DNA of 64,000 bases, taken from Clostridiales bacterium CHKCI001. GTDB taxonomy: Bacteria; Bacillota; Clostridia; Lachnospirales; Lachnospiraceae. The notes below the pieces were generated by a model. The model saw only the letters and a list, made by a program, of their open reading frames with translations, was not told the DNA's origin and searched no databases. The stretch lies in contig FCNS01000037.1 of assembly GCA_900045905.1 (NCBI GenBank), positions 62,001 through 126,000 of the forward strand. The letters run 5' to 3'. This document shows positions 56,949 to 64,000 of the stretch, piece after piece. A program made the translations under genes and the position numbers. Numbering within the stretch: the stretch's first letter is position 1; the number at the start of each line of letters is the position of its first letter.

Positions 56949-59405
56949 TTATTTTTTCTCAAGTTTAATTTGTATCGCTTCTACACGAAGAGATTGTCCT
57001 TTTGTGCCTGCCATTGCTCCGTTTTCTACCCATGACTGCCATCCAATATTCTGCACATGTGTACGATAAACAATATTATATCGTTTCTCTAACTCTCCCG
57101 TCAGCTTAATTTGTATGGCTTCTATACGAAGAGATCGTCCTTTTGTACCTGCCATTGCTCCATTTTCTACCCATGGCTGCCATCCAATATTCTGCACATG
57201 TGTACGATAAACAATACTACTTTCTTCTGGAAGATTTGTACCGATTATTTCTATCGCTTCTACACGAAGAGATCGTCCTTTTGTGCCTGCCATCACTCCA
57301 TTTTCTACCCATGACTGCCATCCAATATTCTGTACATGTGTACGATAACTCAATTCGGGAATGTTCTGCTCCGTCTCTACTAAAACCGATATTTCCTCTT
57401 CTCTATCTTCATCTAATGATACAACAATTCTTGCCAAATGCTTTTTTATATTTTGAGGTAATCGTACAATAATGGAATGTTCGCTCCACCAAAGAACCTC
57501 GAGTGGAGTATCATCCATTGTTATTGTTCCACCTATTTTCCAAAAATATCCTTCCATTTCCAAATATTCTTTCTGTGTTTGCTCTGCTCTTTGTATAATT
57601 GGACGCGGATGATTTATATTGGACATATTCACAAAACCATTTGCACTATTCTTATTTTCTAAAGCATTTGTCATAACTGCACTTCCAATAATTCTAGCTG
57701 CTAAACAGTCTGCCTCTTCACCATACATTTGAGATAAGATTGCGACCTGCGCTGTCACAATGGGTGCTGCCATAGAAGTTCCATCTGCATAATCGTATGG
57801 ATAACATTCTGTGCCAATTCCCATTGCATCAATAAAAATATTTTCTGGATAAGAATCGGCATATGTATTAAATTCTATTTTTAATTGAAACTTATTGTAA
57901 TCCGTATCTTCTGGAAGTGCCTGAGAAACCTTTCCCCATACACCAAAACGAATCACCGCATCACTAAATAAATCACTGACTGGAATCCAATCTCCATTTT
58001 TGTTTTTTACCCATAGCTTTACATAGACATCGTCCTGAGTATCCGATAACAAATGCATCGATATATATGTTTGAGCACTAGATTGCTTTAACACAATGGC
58101 TTCTGTATAAAAAACAGCTTTCTTTCCTTTTATCGGAAGTTGCATACTGTAATTTCCATTAAAATTTACTTCCGTTGTTCTTTTTCCAACTATTTCTCCA
58201 TCAGAGAAAAAAGAAAAACTACTCAAATCTGTATCAAAATCCCGATAGAAAAGATTTTCCTTCGCTAATTCAGCTAAGTATTGTGATTTATTTAATGGAA
58301 CCGTAGATAATATGCCCGTTCCAGGCGCCGCAACGTCTGTATAAGTAGCACTATAATTTGAAAAACTTGCCATTGTGCCATCTGGAGTTATCGCATTAAC
58401 GATAAGAGCATATGGATTATCTTTCATTGCAATCGTCATATCAGACTCCTCATCTAGATTTTTTCCATCATTTCCAGCTGCAAACACAGATATAACACCA
58501 AGTCTTCCCAACTCTCTGACTGCATAATCAATAGACTTACTAGGCACATCATCTCCCCAAGAATTATTGATTACTTTTATATTTACTCCTAAGTTACATG
58601 CTTGCCTTAAGTAATCATAAGCCCGAATTGCATCCGAAAGCATCCCTTTGCTTTGATCATTCAAAATTTTGACCCCCATTAGCTCCACGTTTTCAGCAAT
58701 ACCACTAATTCCATGCTGATCCCACGCGGCCGCAATCGTACCACTGCAATGGGTTCCATGCCAATTGTCATCCATAATATCAACTCCTGAATATGGATTT
58801 CCATTTGTATCATTTTTGCAGATATTCCATCCATATTCTCCTCCTGGAAGACTCTTCCAATCTTCATTTGCACTTTTATGCCACATCTTATTCTCTAGAT
58901 CAGGATGTGTATAATCGATTCCTGTATCCAATACTGCAATTACTGCTGCATCTTCGGTTGCACTGCTTTGGTTCCACTGTTCATATCCAATATCAACTCC
59001 TACATTGCCACTTTGTTGTCCTTCATTTTGACAAGCCCATTGATAATTCGAAAAATCTGGATAATCGGATATATTTTGTGCGTAAATTTCTCGATTTTCT
59101 TCTACAAAAACAACTTCTGGATATGTCTGTAATTCTTGTATCAAACTCTCTGTAGATCGATGTTCTACTGTTAGTTCCATTAGCACTTGCTTACTTTTAC
59201 TACTCCTTGCAGATATCTCTTCTGTATCTGTATGTATTTCCATTAATACTTCTGCTTTTTGTAATAAGGGACTTCCAACACTTCGAGTCATTTGCTGTTC
59301 TACACAAACAATTACACTCCCCCTTTGGGATTCTTGCGCCGATACATTCAAACAAAACATCCACATACCAAGCAACACGATTATTCCTGTAATCTTCTTT
59401 AACAT
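56949..59405 (-). CDS. exported subtilisin-like protease with three ChW repeats
   Basis: An 818-residue S8 protease with a signal peptide (cleavage near VSAQ, 24) and an I9-like propeptide (~30-110). Its catalytic Asp160 is in VLDTGIDYTHP, His216 in NWHGTHCSGT, Asn312 in AAGNDG and Ser544 in DGTSMAAPIV. A ~170-residue insertion (~365-535, beta-rich) splits the protease between Asn and Ser. The C-terminus has three ChW repeats (YRTHVQNIGWQxWVENGxMAG type, ~690-816). In other Clostridia, ChW proteins are surface or secreted and linked to polymer binding. ATG 59405, weak ribosome site. Single-gene unit. Confidence 0.9.
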   Translation of the reverse strand: MLKKITGIIVLLGMWMFCLNVSAQESQRGSVIVCVEQQMTRSVGSPLLQKAEVLMEIHTDTEEISARSSKSKQVLMELTVEHRSTESLIQELQTYPEVVFVEENREIYAQNISDYPDFSNYQWACQNEGQQSGNVGVDIGYEQWNQSSATEDAAVIAVLDTGIDYTHPDLENKMWHKSANEDWKSLPGGEYGWNICKNDTNGNPYSGVDIMDDNWHGTHCSGTIAAAWDQHGISGIAENVELMGVKILNDQSKGMLSDAIRAYDYLRQACNLGVNIKVINNSWGDDVPSKSIDYAVRELGRLGVISVFAAGNDGKNLDEESDMTIAMKDNPYALIVNAITPDGTMASFSNYSATYTDVAAPGTGILSTVPLNKSQYLAELAKENLFYRDFDTDLSSFSFFSDGEIVGKRTTEVNFNGNYSMQLPIKGKKAVFYTEAIVLKQSSAQTYISMHLLSDTQDDVYVKLWVKNKNGDWIPVSDLFSDAVIRFGVWGKVSQALPEDTDYNKFQLKIEFNTYADSYPENIFIDAMGIGTECYPYDYADGTSMAAPIVTAQVAILSQMYGEEADCLAARIIGSAVMTNALENKNSANGFVNMSNINHPRPIIQRAEQTQKEYLEMEGYFWKIGGTITMDDTPLEVLWWSEHSIIVRLPQNIKKHLARIVVSLDEDREEEISVLVETEQNIPELSYRTHVQNIGWQSWVENGVMAGTKGRSLRVEAIEIIGTNLPEESSIVYRTHVQNIGWQPWVENGAMAGTKGRSLRIEAIQIKLTGELEKRYNIVYRTHVQNIGWQSWVENGAMAGTKGQSLRVEAIQIKLEKK

Positions 59406-59425
59406 ACATTGCTTCTTTCTAGTTC

Positions 59426-60160
59426 TTAATACCCTAATTGAGTTAAAATATTTTTTGGTTCATCACAAAATACAATATCTGCTTTCTCATCGGAATAATG
59501 AGAATTTTTATGAATAATAACAATACGACTTCCATTAAAGTATTTTATATAGTTGGAAAATACTTCAGAGTCCAACGTTGTTCCTAAAACTAATAACACA
59601 TCTGCTTTTTCAATTTCTTGCGTTGTACGTGTCATTAACTGACTATCCAACGTCTCACCAAACAGTGATACAAGGGGACGAATCATTGTATTACAATTTT
59701 CACATAGAGGAACTCGTTTTGCAGCCTTTATATAATCAAGCGAATACATCCTTCCGCACTTTGGACATTTATTCTGATAAACACTTCCATGTAGATTAAT
59801 TACATTCTGACAACCCGCTTTCTGAGGATTTTCATAGATATTACTTGTAATCACACACTGTAGTTTCCCTGCACGCTCCATTGCAGCTAATACATAAGAA
59901 GATTGTGTTGGTTCTAGATTAATATTTAACATTTCATTCTTATAAAATTCAAAAAATTTGTCCGATCGCGTATTATAATACACACTAGTAAAAAGATATT
60001 CTGGTGAAACACCGTACTTCTTCTCAATTTCATAGGCCCGTTCTGGAGTTTTCACAGTAATAAAGCCCATCTCCGCTAACATTCCTGAACCACAAATCGC
60101 AACCGTGTACTGACTTTTGTCCAATATTTCTTTCAATAGATCTACGTTACCTTTTATCAT
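59426..60160 (-). CDS. divergent Sir2-family NAD-dependent deacylase
   Basis: A 244-residue Sir2-like protein with a zinc module C-x2-C...C-x2-C (KCPKCGRMY, PLCENCNTM). The NAD motif usually GAGxSxxSGIP reads ICGSGMLAEMGF, and the TQN(I/V)D motif reads TSNIYENP, so the Gln and Asp are lost. The catalytic His is kept in VINLHGSVYQN. Weak or altered activity is expected. ATG 60160 with AAGGAGAAGAG is preferred to ATG 60268. It may use another acyl group or only bind NAD. It lies between the subtilase and the deacetylase-like gene. Confidence 0.82.
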   Translation of the reverse strand: MIKGNVDLLKEILDKSQYTVAICGSGMLAEMGFITVKTPERAYEIEKKYGVSPEYLFTSVYYNTRSDKFFEFYKNEMLNINLEPTQSSYVLAAMERAGKLQCVITSNIYENPQKAGCQNVINLHGSVYQNKCPKCGRMYSLDYIKAAKRVPLCENCNTMIRPLVSLFGETLDSQLMTRTTQEIEKADVLLVLGTTLDSEVFSNYIKYFNGSRIVIIHKNSHYSDEKADIVFCDEPKNILTQLGY

Positions 60161-60289
60161 TTTCTCTTCTCCTTTTTTAAGATTTTCCCAAAATTTTCTG
60201 TTATAATTATACAATATCGCATAGATAAAATCAAGTTTCTTTGACAAACTGGATATGCTCATTTCCACTTTCCTTATGTTTTCACACCA

Positions 60290-60325
60290 ATCAAAAAGAC
60301 ACCATTAAGTAGGTGTCCTTTTGAT
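60290..60325 (-). terminator. terminator of the deacetylase-like gene
   Basis: ATCAAAAAGACACC (60290-60303) pairs with GGTGTCCTTTTGAT (60312-60325), 14 pairs on minus with one G-U. T-tracts are within the stem. Confidence 0.7.
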
Positions 60326-60339
60326 TTCTTATGTAATCT

Positions 60340-61521
60340 TTATCTTTCTGCAGAAAAATTAGCATTCAATTTTTCAGTTGATGTCGATTTTTCTTCTTTT
60401 GTGTCTTCTTCTTTGTTTTCTTCTCTCCTAGTTGTTTCCTCGGTGGTGGTCTTCTCTTTTGTCTTTGATTCTTTTTCTTTAATTGTAGTGTCTTTTGTCT
60501 CTTCTTCCCTGCTCTCTACAATATTTCTGTTTTTAAAAATCGTATCCCACTCTTCTTGCAGCTCTTGTAATTCTTTCTCATCCTGACGTAGTTTCTTTAT
60601 ATAAGAATCATCCTCTTCATTCGCATCCATATAGGTTTGCAATCTCGCCTCATATAGCTCTGATAGCGTAAGAACCTCTACGCGTTCATTGTCTTGCAGT
60701 TCCTGAATCGTGTCCAAAATCGTACGATAAGAAGAAATGGAACAATCCAAACTCGTGTCTTCCAATGTCCCAATGTATCTTGTAGAAAATACAATTGCAG
60801 CTGCATGTTTTTCCAGATCTTCCATCATCTCTTCCAATTCCAAATTAAACTGCGAAATTGGATAAACTCCAATTGGATTCCATTCTTCATTCCAGTCTAA
60901 TCCATAAAAAGATCCTGCCTCTCCAAAGTGACAAATAATTTGAAATCCTCTTTCTTTTAAAATTTCTTCACATTCTGTTACATATGTATTTCTTTCAAAA
61001 TAATAACTCTTTGGAATGGAAAGTCCTTGTATCTTCATTTGTTCCATTAGTTCGTCTAAACGCTCTTCCCAAACTTGTCGGTCTTCTTCTCTATCCAGAC
61101 TCAAATCATCCCAATTTCCAATTGCAACTTCCCATCCATCTTCTAGTAATTCATTATATTGTTCTTTTGTAATCGTATTTTCACTGTCTGGAAGTAATCC
61201 ATTCTGAATTACAAATACACCTTTTAACCCATAATCGTCAAAAAGCGGCTTTATTTCACTATATAATTCTGGTTCCATCTGATCAATACATAATGCAATA
61301 CTTACTTTTGTATTAAGTTCAAGTTCTCTTTTTTCTTTCAGTTCTTGAATTTCTTCCTCTTTCTGGGTTATTGTTCTTTTTACACTTGTTATATAATTTG
61401 CCTGTTCCTCAAGTACTTGCTGCTGTTCCCTTTGCTCTTTTTTGTTTACAATCATAAGAACAATTAAAACAGCCAATAAAATCGGAACCATAATTTTCCC
61501 AAGTATTTCTAACTTTTTCAT
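60340..61521 (-). CDS. membrane polysaccharide-deacetylase-like protein, degenerate
   Basis: A 393-residue protein with an N-terminal membrane anchor (IMVPILLAVLIVLMIV), a coiled coil (~25-75, many Gln/Glu), a NodB-like domain (~75-275) and a Lys/Glu/Thr-rich disordered tail (~315-393). The fold begins VSIALCIDQMEPEL where active CE4 enzymes have TFDDGP; only one Asp is there and no H-x3-H motif is visible (WEVAIGNWDDL). Catalysis is therefore doubtful. ATG 61521 behind AGGAGGTAACA. It could act as a surface-binding or regulatory protein. Confidence 0.75.
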   Translation of the reverse strand: MKKLEILGKIMVPILLAVLIVLMIVNKKEQREQQQVLEEQANYITSVKRTITQKEEEIQELKEKRELELNTKVSIALCIDQMEPELYSEIKPLFDDYGLKGVFVIQNGLLPDSENTITKEQYNELLEDGWEVAIGNWDDLSLDREEDRQVWEERLDELMEQMKIQGLSIPKSYYFERNTYVTECEEILKERGFQIICHFGEAGSFYGLDWNEEWNPIGVYPISQFNLELEEMMEDLEKHAAAIVFSTRYIGTLEDTSLDCSISSYRTILDTIQELQDNERVEVLTLSELYEARLQTYMDANEEDDSYIKKLRQDEKELQELQEEWDTIFKNRNIVESREEETKDTTIKEKESKTKEKTTTEETTRREENKEEDTKEEKSTSTEKLNANFSAER

Positions 61522-61711
61522 TGTTACCTCCTAATGCTGCACTTGCTGCGGCATAAATTTAGGGATGAGTGAATTTTTTCTTCGGTCTCTCCACTTTCTA
61601 TAACCTTATCCATAGTTTTATATTTCGTCTTTTTTCCTTTTATTGATAACGGAAACAGTACATGCTGTTTATTATATCATTTTCATTTATTGATCGCAAC
61701 CAAAAAAATAA

Positions 61712-61745
61712 TATGATATAAGAGTCAAAAGGTCATGCTTTTCAT
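61712..61745 (-). repeat. dispersed 34-bp intergenic element, copy 2
   Basis: 33-34 bp in minus orientation, about 31 of 34 matches to 55791-55824. Overlaps the left arm of the sufB/D terminator. Confidence 0.6.
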
Positions 61746-61770
61746 ACGAGCATGAAAAAGCATGACTTTT
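61727..61770 (-). terminator. terminator of the sufC-sufB/D pair
   Basis: A 14-pair stem (TCATGCTTTTCAT side at 61732-61745, partner 61752-61766, one bulge) with A/T flanks; the minus-strand tail reads CCTTTTGACTC. The remaining gap (61522-61726) has no gene. Confidence 0.75.
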
Positions 61771-61800
61771 ACAGAGCCAACTCCTATTAATAACTTTCCA

Positions 61801-62718
61801 TTATCTCAAGAACCCATCTACAATTCTCTCTTCCGCTTCCTCTTCTGTCAATCCAAGTGTCATCAATTTTATAATCTGTTCTCCTGCAATTTTTCCAATT
61901 GCTGCTTCATGAATTAATGCCGCTTCCATATGATTTGCTTCCAGCTGAGGAACTGCGCTAATATTTGCATGATCCATAATAATTGCATCACATTCTGTAT
62001 GTCCATTGCATTTTGCATTACCAACTAAACAAGATACAAATTTTTGATAGGAAGTATGTTTCGCTACCGATCGGGAAACAATATTTGCTCCACAATCTTC
62101 TCCATTTAATTCTACATTAAAATAGCTTTCTGCTTTTTGTTTTCCATGTGTCATAAGACGTTCCATCACTACAAGTTTGGCTCCTGCCTTTAATGAAGCA
62201 TTTGTTTTACGGATTGTAGAATCAACTCCTTTAATCTGAACCGTTTCCATTTCCATATAGGAATTTTCTTCCATCTCTATTTCTGTCTCTGGATTCATGA
62301 TCCTTTCTCCGTTTCCATCACCCGATCCATAGTGTTTTTCTACATATTTAACCTTCGCGTTTTTCTCAATAAAGAAACGATGAATTCCATCATGACGACT
62401 GGCTCCATCCCCTCCATTATGAATTCCACATCCTGCAATGATTGTTACATCTGCATCTTCACCAATATGAAAATCATTATACACGACTTCCGTTAACCCT
62501 GATTGACTAATAATAACTGGAATATGCACACTCTTTTTCTTGGTACCTGGTTTAATAAAAATGTCCAACCCTGTTCCATCTTTTTTTGGTATAATCTCAA
62601 TTTCATCTGTGGAACTTCTGCCAATACTCTTTCCATTTTCTCTTATATTATAAGCTCCAGTAGGAATTTCATGTAATCCTGCTACTTCTTCTAATAAGTG
62701 TAATCGAATCTGATCCAT
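61801..62718 (-). CDS. SufB/SufD-family Fe-S assembly scaffold
   Basis: A 305-residue beta-helix protein of the SufB/SufD family. Visible blocks are VVYNDFHIGEDADVTIIAG (in parts), HGSGDGNGERIMNPETEIEM, and LEANHMEAALIHEAAIGKI near the C-terminus. The conserved C-terminal acidic and His residues fit the family. It is shorter than normal SufB (~465). ORF extension to 62856 overlaps sufC, but ATG 62718 with GAGGAGGCAAGTA is right. Only sufC accompanies it; no sufS, sufU or sufD, so this is the minimal SufBC-like arrangement of anaerobes. Confidence 0.85.
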   Translation of the reverse strand: MDQIRLHLLEEVAGLHEIPTGAYNIRENGKSIGRSSTDEIEIIPKKDGTGLDIFIKPGTKKKSVHIPVIISQSGLTEVVYNDFHIGEDADVTIIAGCGIHNGGDGASRHDGIHRFFIEKNAKVKYVEKHYGSGDGNGERIMNPETEIEMEENSYMEMETVQIKGVDSTIRKTNASLKAGAKLVVMERLMTHGKQKAESYFNVELNGEDCGANIVSRSVAKHTSYQKFVSCLVGNAKCNGHTECDAIIMDHANISAVPQLEANHMEAALIHEAAIGKIAGEQIIKLMTLGLTEEEAEERIVDGFLR

Positions 62719-62752
62719 TACTTGCCTCCTCAATCTTTGCTCTGATTTTTCA

Positions 62753-63481
62753 TTATTTTTGATTATAATATTTACAGCCACAGCCCTTTGTTGCCTTGAA
62801 AATCTCAGGCAGTATAAGTTCCTTTGTTCCTTTTGACACAACTTGCCCGTCTGCAATCATAATAATTTCATCTGCAATATTTAAAATACGCTCTTGATGA
62901 GAAATAATCAAAATAGAACCATGAACACTTTCATGCATTTTTTCAAAAACACCGATTAATTTTTGGAAGCTCCAAAGATCAATTCCTGCTTCTGGCTCAT
63001 CAAAAATTGTCATCTTTGTATTTCTTGCCATAACCGTAGCAATTTCAATTCGCTTTAATTCTCCTCCTGAAAGACTTGCATTTACCTCTCGCTTAATATA
63101 ATCTCTCGCGCAGAGTCCTACCTCCGATAAATACTGACAAGCTTCTTCTCTTGAAATTTGACGTCCCGTCGCTAACTGAATTAAATCATAGACCGTAATT
63201 CCTTTAAATCGAACTGGCTGCTGAAATGCATAGCTAATTCCAAGCTTTGCTCGTTCGGTTACTGATAACTGCGTAATATCTTCACCATTCCACAAAATCT
63301 GGCCTGCAGTTGGTTTTTCAATTCCTGCAATAATTTTTGCAAGAGTTGATTTTCCACCTCCGTTCGGTCCTGTTACTACAATAAACTTATTATCCTCTAG
63401 AGTAAGACTGACATCCTTTAGAATGCCAACTTTCTTTTTATTATCTGCTACATCAAATGAAATATTGCGTAATTCCAACAT
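62753..63481 (-). CDS. sufC: SufC-type ATPase
   Basis: ABC-type ATPase of 242 residues that powers the SufB/D scaffold. Walker A VTGPNGGGKSTLAKIIAG, signature LSGGELKRIEIATVMA and Walker B MTIFDEPEAGIDLWSF are intact. Start ATG 63481 behind GAGGAGACAAT rather than the ORF start at 63502. It ends 34 bp before sufB/D. Promoter at 63573-63601. No Rrf2/IscR-type site was recognised. Confidence 0.9.
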   Translation of the reverse strand: MLELRNISFDVADNKKKVGILKDVSLTLEDNKFIVVTGPNGGGKSTLAKIIAGIEKPTAGQILWNGEDITQLSVTERAKLGISYAFQQPVRFKGITVYDLIQLATGRQISREEACQYLSEVGLCARDYIKREVNASLSGGELKRIEIATVMARNTKMTIFDEPEAGIDLWSFQKLIGVFEKMHESVHGSILIISHQERILNIADEIIMIADGQVVSKGTKELILPEIFKATKGCGCKYYNQK

Positions 63482-63572
63482 ATTGTCTCCTCTCTTCGGC
63501 AATGCCGAATCCGTACTCTATACTTTTACAAACACTCGTATATGCATCTGTAGTATATCATTCCCGTTCAGT

Positions 63573-63601
63573 ATTATAATATAATCGGTTGAAAAAAACA
63601 A
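63573..63601 (-). promoter_or_regulatory. promoter of the suf pair
   Basis: Minus TTGTTT (63596-63601), 17-bp spacer, perfect TATAAT (63573-63578). Predicted start near 63566 leaves a leader of ~85 bases. Confidence 0.65.
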
Positions 63602-63646
63602 GCTTTCGAGTAGAGAACAATCGTTGAAATTTGAATCGAACCTTTC

Positions 63647-64000
63647 TTAATCTCCCAATGTCTTTTTCTGTACTACTTCCACTTTCTTCTCATAACAAGA
63701 AAATACTCGTTCCACAAAATTTTTCTCCAGCTTTGGAGTGATTAAACTTACAACTGGGACAATGACCAAACCTGCAAGCATTGCAAATGCCCCTGCACTA
63801 ATAGAAGATTGTAAGAAAACTGGAAAATAAGAGCGAAATGCCATATTGAGTACCATCACTCCAACCCCAAATATAAAACTCGCCCAACAAGCGGCTGTTG
63901 TTGTTTTCTTCCAATACAAACCATATAAAAATGGGGCTAAAAATGCTCCTGCCAATGCTCCCCAAGAAATTCCCATCAACTGTGCAATAAACGATACATT
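63647..64000 (-). CDS. sodium:solute symporter (SSS family), 5' end beyond window
   Basis: C-terminal ~117 residues of an SSS-family transporter. The piece opens with the family block SWGALAGAFLAPFLYGLYWKK, followed by three membrane helices and a basic cytoplasmic tail. The N-terminal helices that fix the sodium site and substrate are outside the window, so the solute (proline, pantothenate, sugar or other) cannot be said. It ends 46 bp upstream of the suf promoter with no clear terminator between. Confidence 0.8.
   Translation of the reverse strand, partial: NVSFIAQLMGISWGALAGAFLAPFLYGLYWKKTTTAACWASFIFGVGVMVLNMAFRSYFPVFLQSSISAGAFAMLAGLVIVPVVSLITPKLEKNFVERVFSCYEKKVEVVQKKTLGD

Noticed and set aside
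56949-57350. Direct repeats near the end of the subtilase gene as a mobile or CRISPR element
   Set aside because: They encode the three ChW domains in frame.

Overview
The window looks like a chromosomal core segment of a low-GC anaerobic Firmicute. The best fit is a butyrate-forming Lachnospiraceae (Clostridia). The grounds are: a thl-crt-hbd butyryl-CoA block, an accD-accA gene fusion inside a complete type II fatty-acid operon with FabK as enoyl reductase, a CIRCE-controlled groESL, and several small families typical of this group (DUF1540, DUF6062-like, ChW repeats). I see no CRISPR array, no insertion sequence and no prophage. Composition and codon use look uniform by eye, so most of the window is housekeeping sequence and the novelty lies in regulatory DNA, structured RNAs and degenerate enzyme families.

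Layout. 1-3.6 kb: coaD-thl-crt-hbd on the minus strand, from one strong promoter, with an unusually hairpin-rich spacer between thl and crt. 3.7-6.9 kb: an overlapping membrane-lipid operon (PAP2 protein, LPG-synthase-like flippase, PssA, Psd) with a direct-repeat activator site upstream. 7.2-17.7 kb: the fatty-acid operon fabH-acpP-fabK-fabD-fabG-fabF-accB-fabZ-accC-accDA-flavin oxidoreductase, behind a FabT-like operator that overlaps the -10 box. 17.8-27.5 kb: the rimP-nusA-ylxR-ylxQ-infB-rbfA-nrnA-truB-ribF translation operon, followed by an NlpC/P60 protein. 27.6-32.9 kb: a second NlpC/P60 gene and topoisomerase IV (parE-parC).

33-36.6 kb is the only long plus-strand stretch: tRNA-Glu(CTC), a LacI-type regulator, a tiny exported zinc-ribbon protein, tRNA-Pro(CGG) and nagA. 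36.7-41.6 kb: rplS-ylqF-lepB-lepB-rnhB-yraN-pgeF on minus. 41.9-46.6 kb: a DUF1540 protein, an M50 peptidase, a membrane kinase that has lost its catalytic Asp, an unassigned ~200-nt structured RNA with its own promoter, and a zinc-ribbon protein. 46.7-56.8 kb: guaB, a small membrane protein, groESL, an acidic membrane protein, a Cys-rich protein, a MocR-type regulator lacking its PLP lysine, glnS, a DUF436 protein and a 69-residue protein. 56.9-64 kb: an exported subtilase with three ChW repeats, a divergent Sir2, a degenerate polysaccharide-deacetylase-like protein, a minimal SufC-SufB/D pair and the end of a sodium:solute symporter.

How it fits together: thiolase, crotonase and 3-hydroxybutyryl-CoA dehydrogenase carry acetyl-CoA to crotonyl-CoA, while the Acc/Fab operon uses acetyl-CoA for lipid chains and PssA/Psd put the phosphoethanolamine head group on the phospholipids. 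The most unusual items for follow-up are the 45.4-kb structured RNA with its pseudokinase/M50 neighbours, the secreted 74-residue zinc ribbon, the MocR Lys-to-Arg change, the 32-bp-period direct repeats at 7.05 kb and the structured spacers at 1.5 and 38.8 kb.
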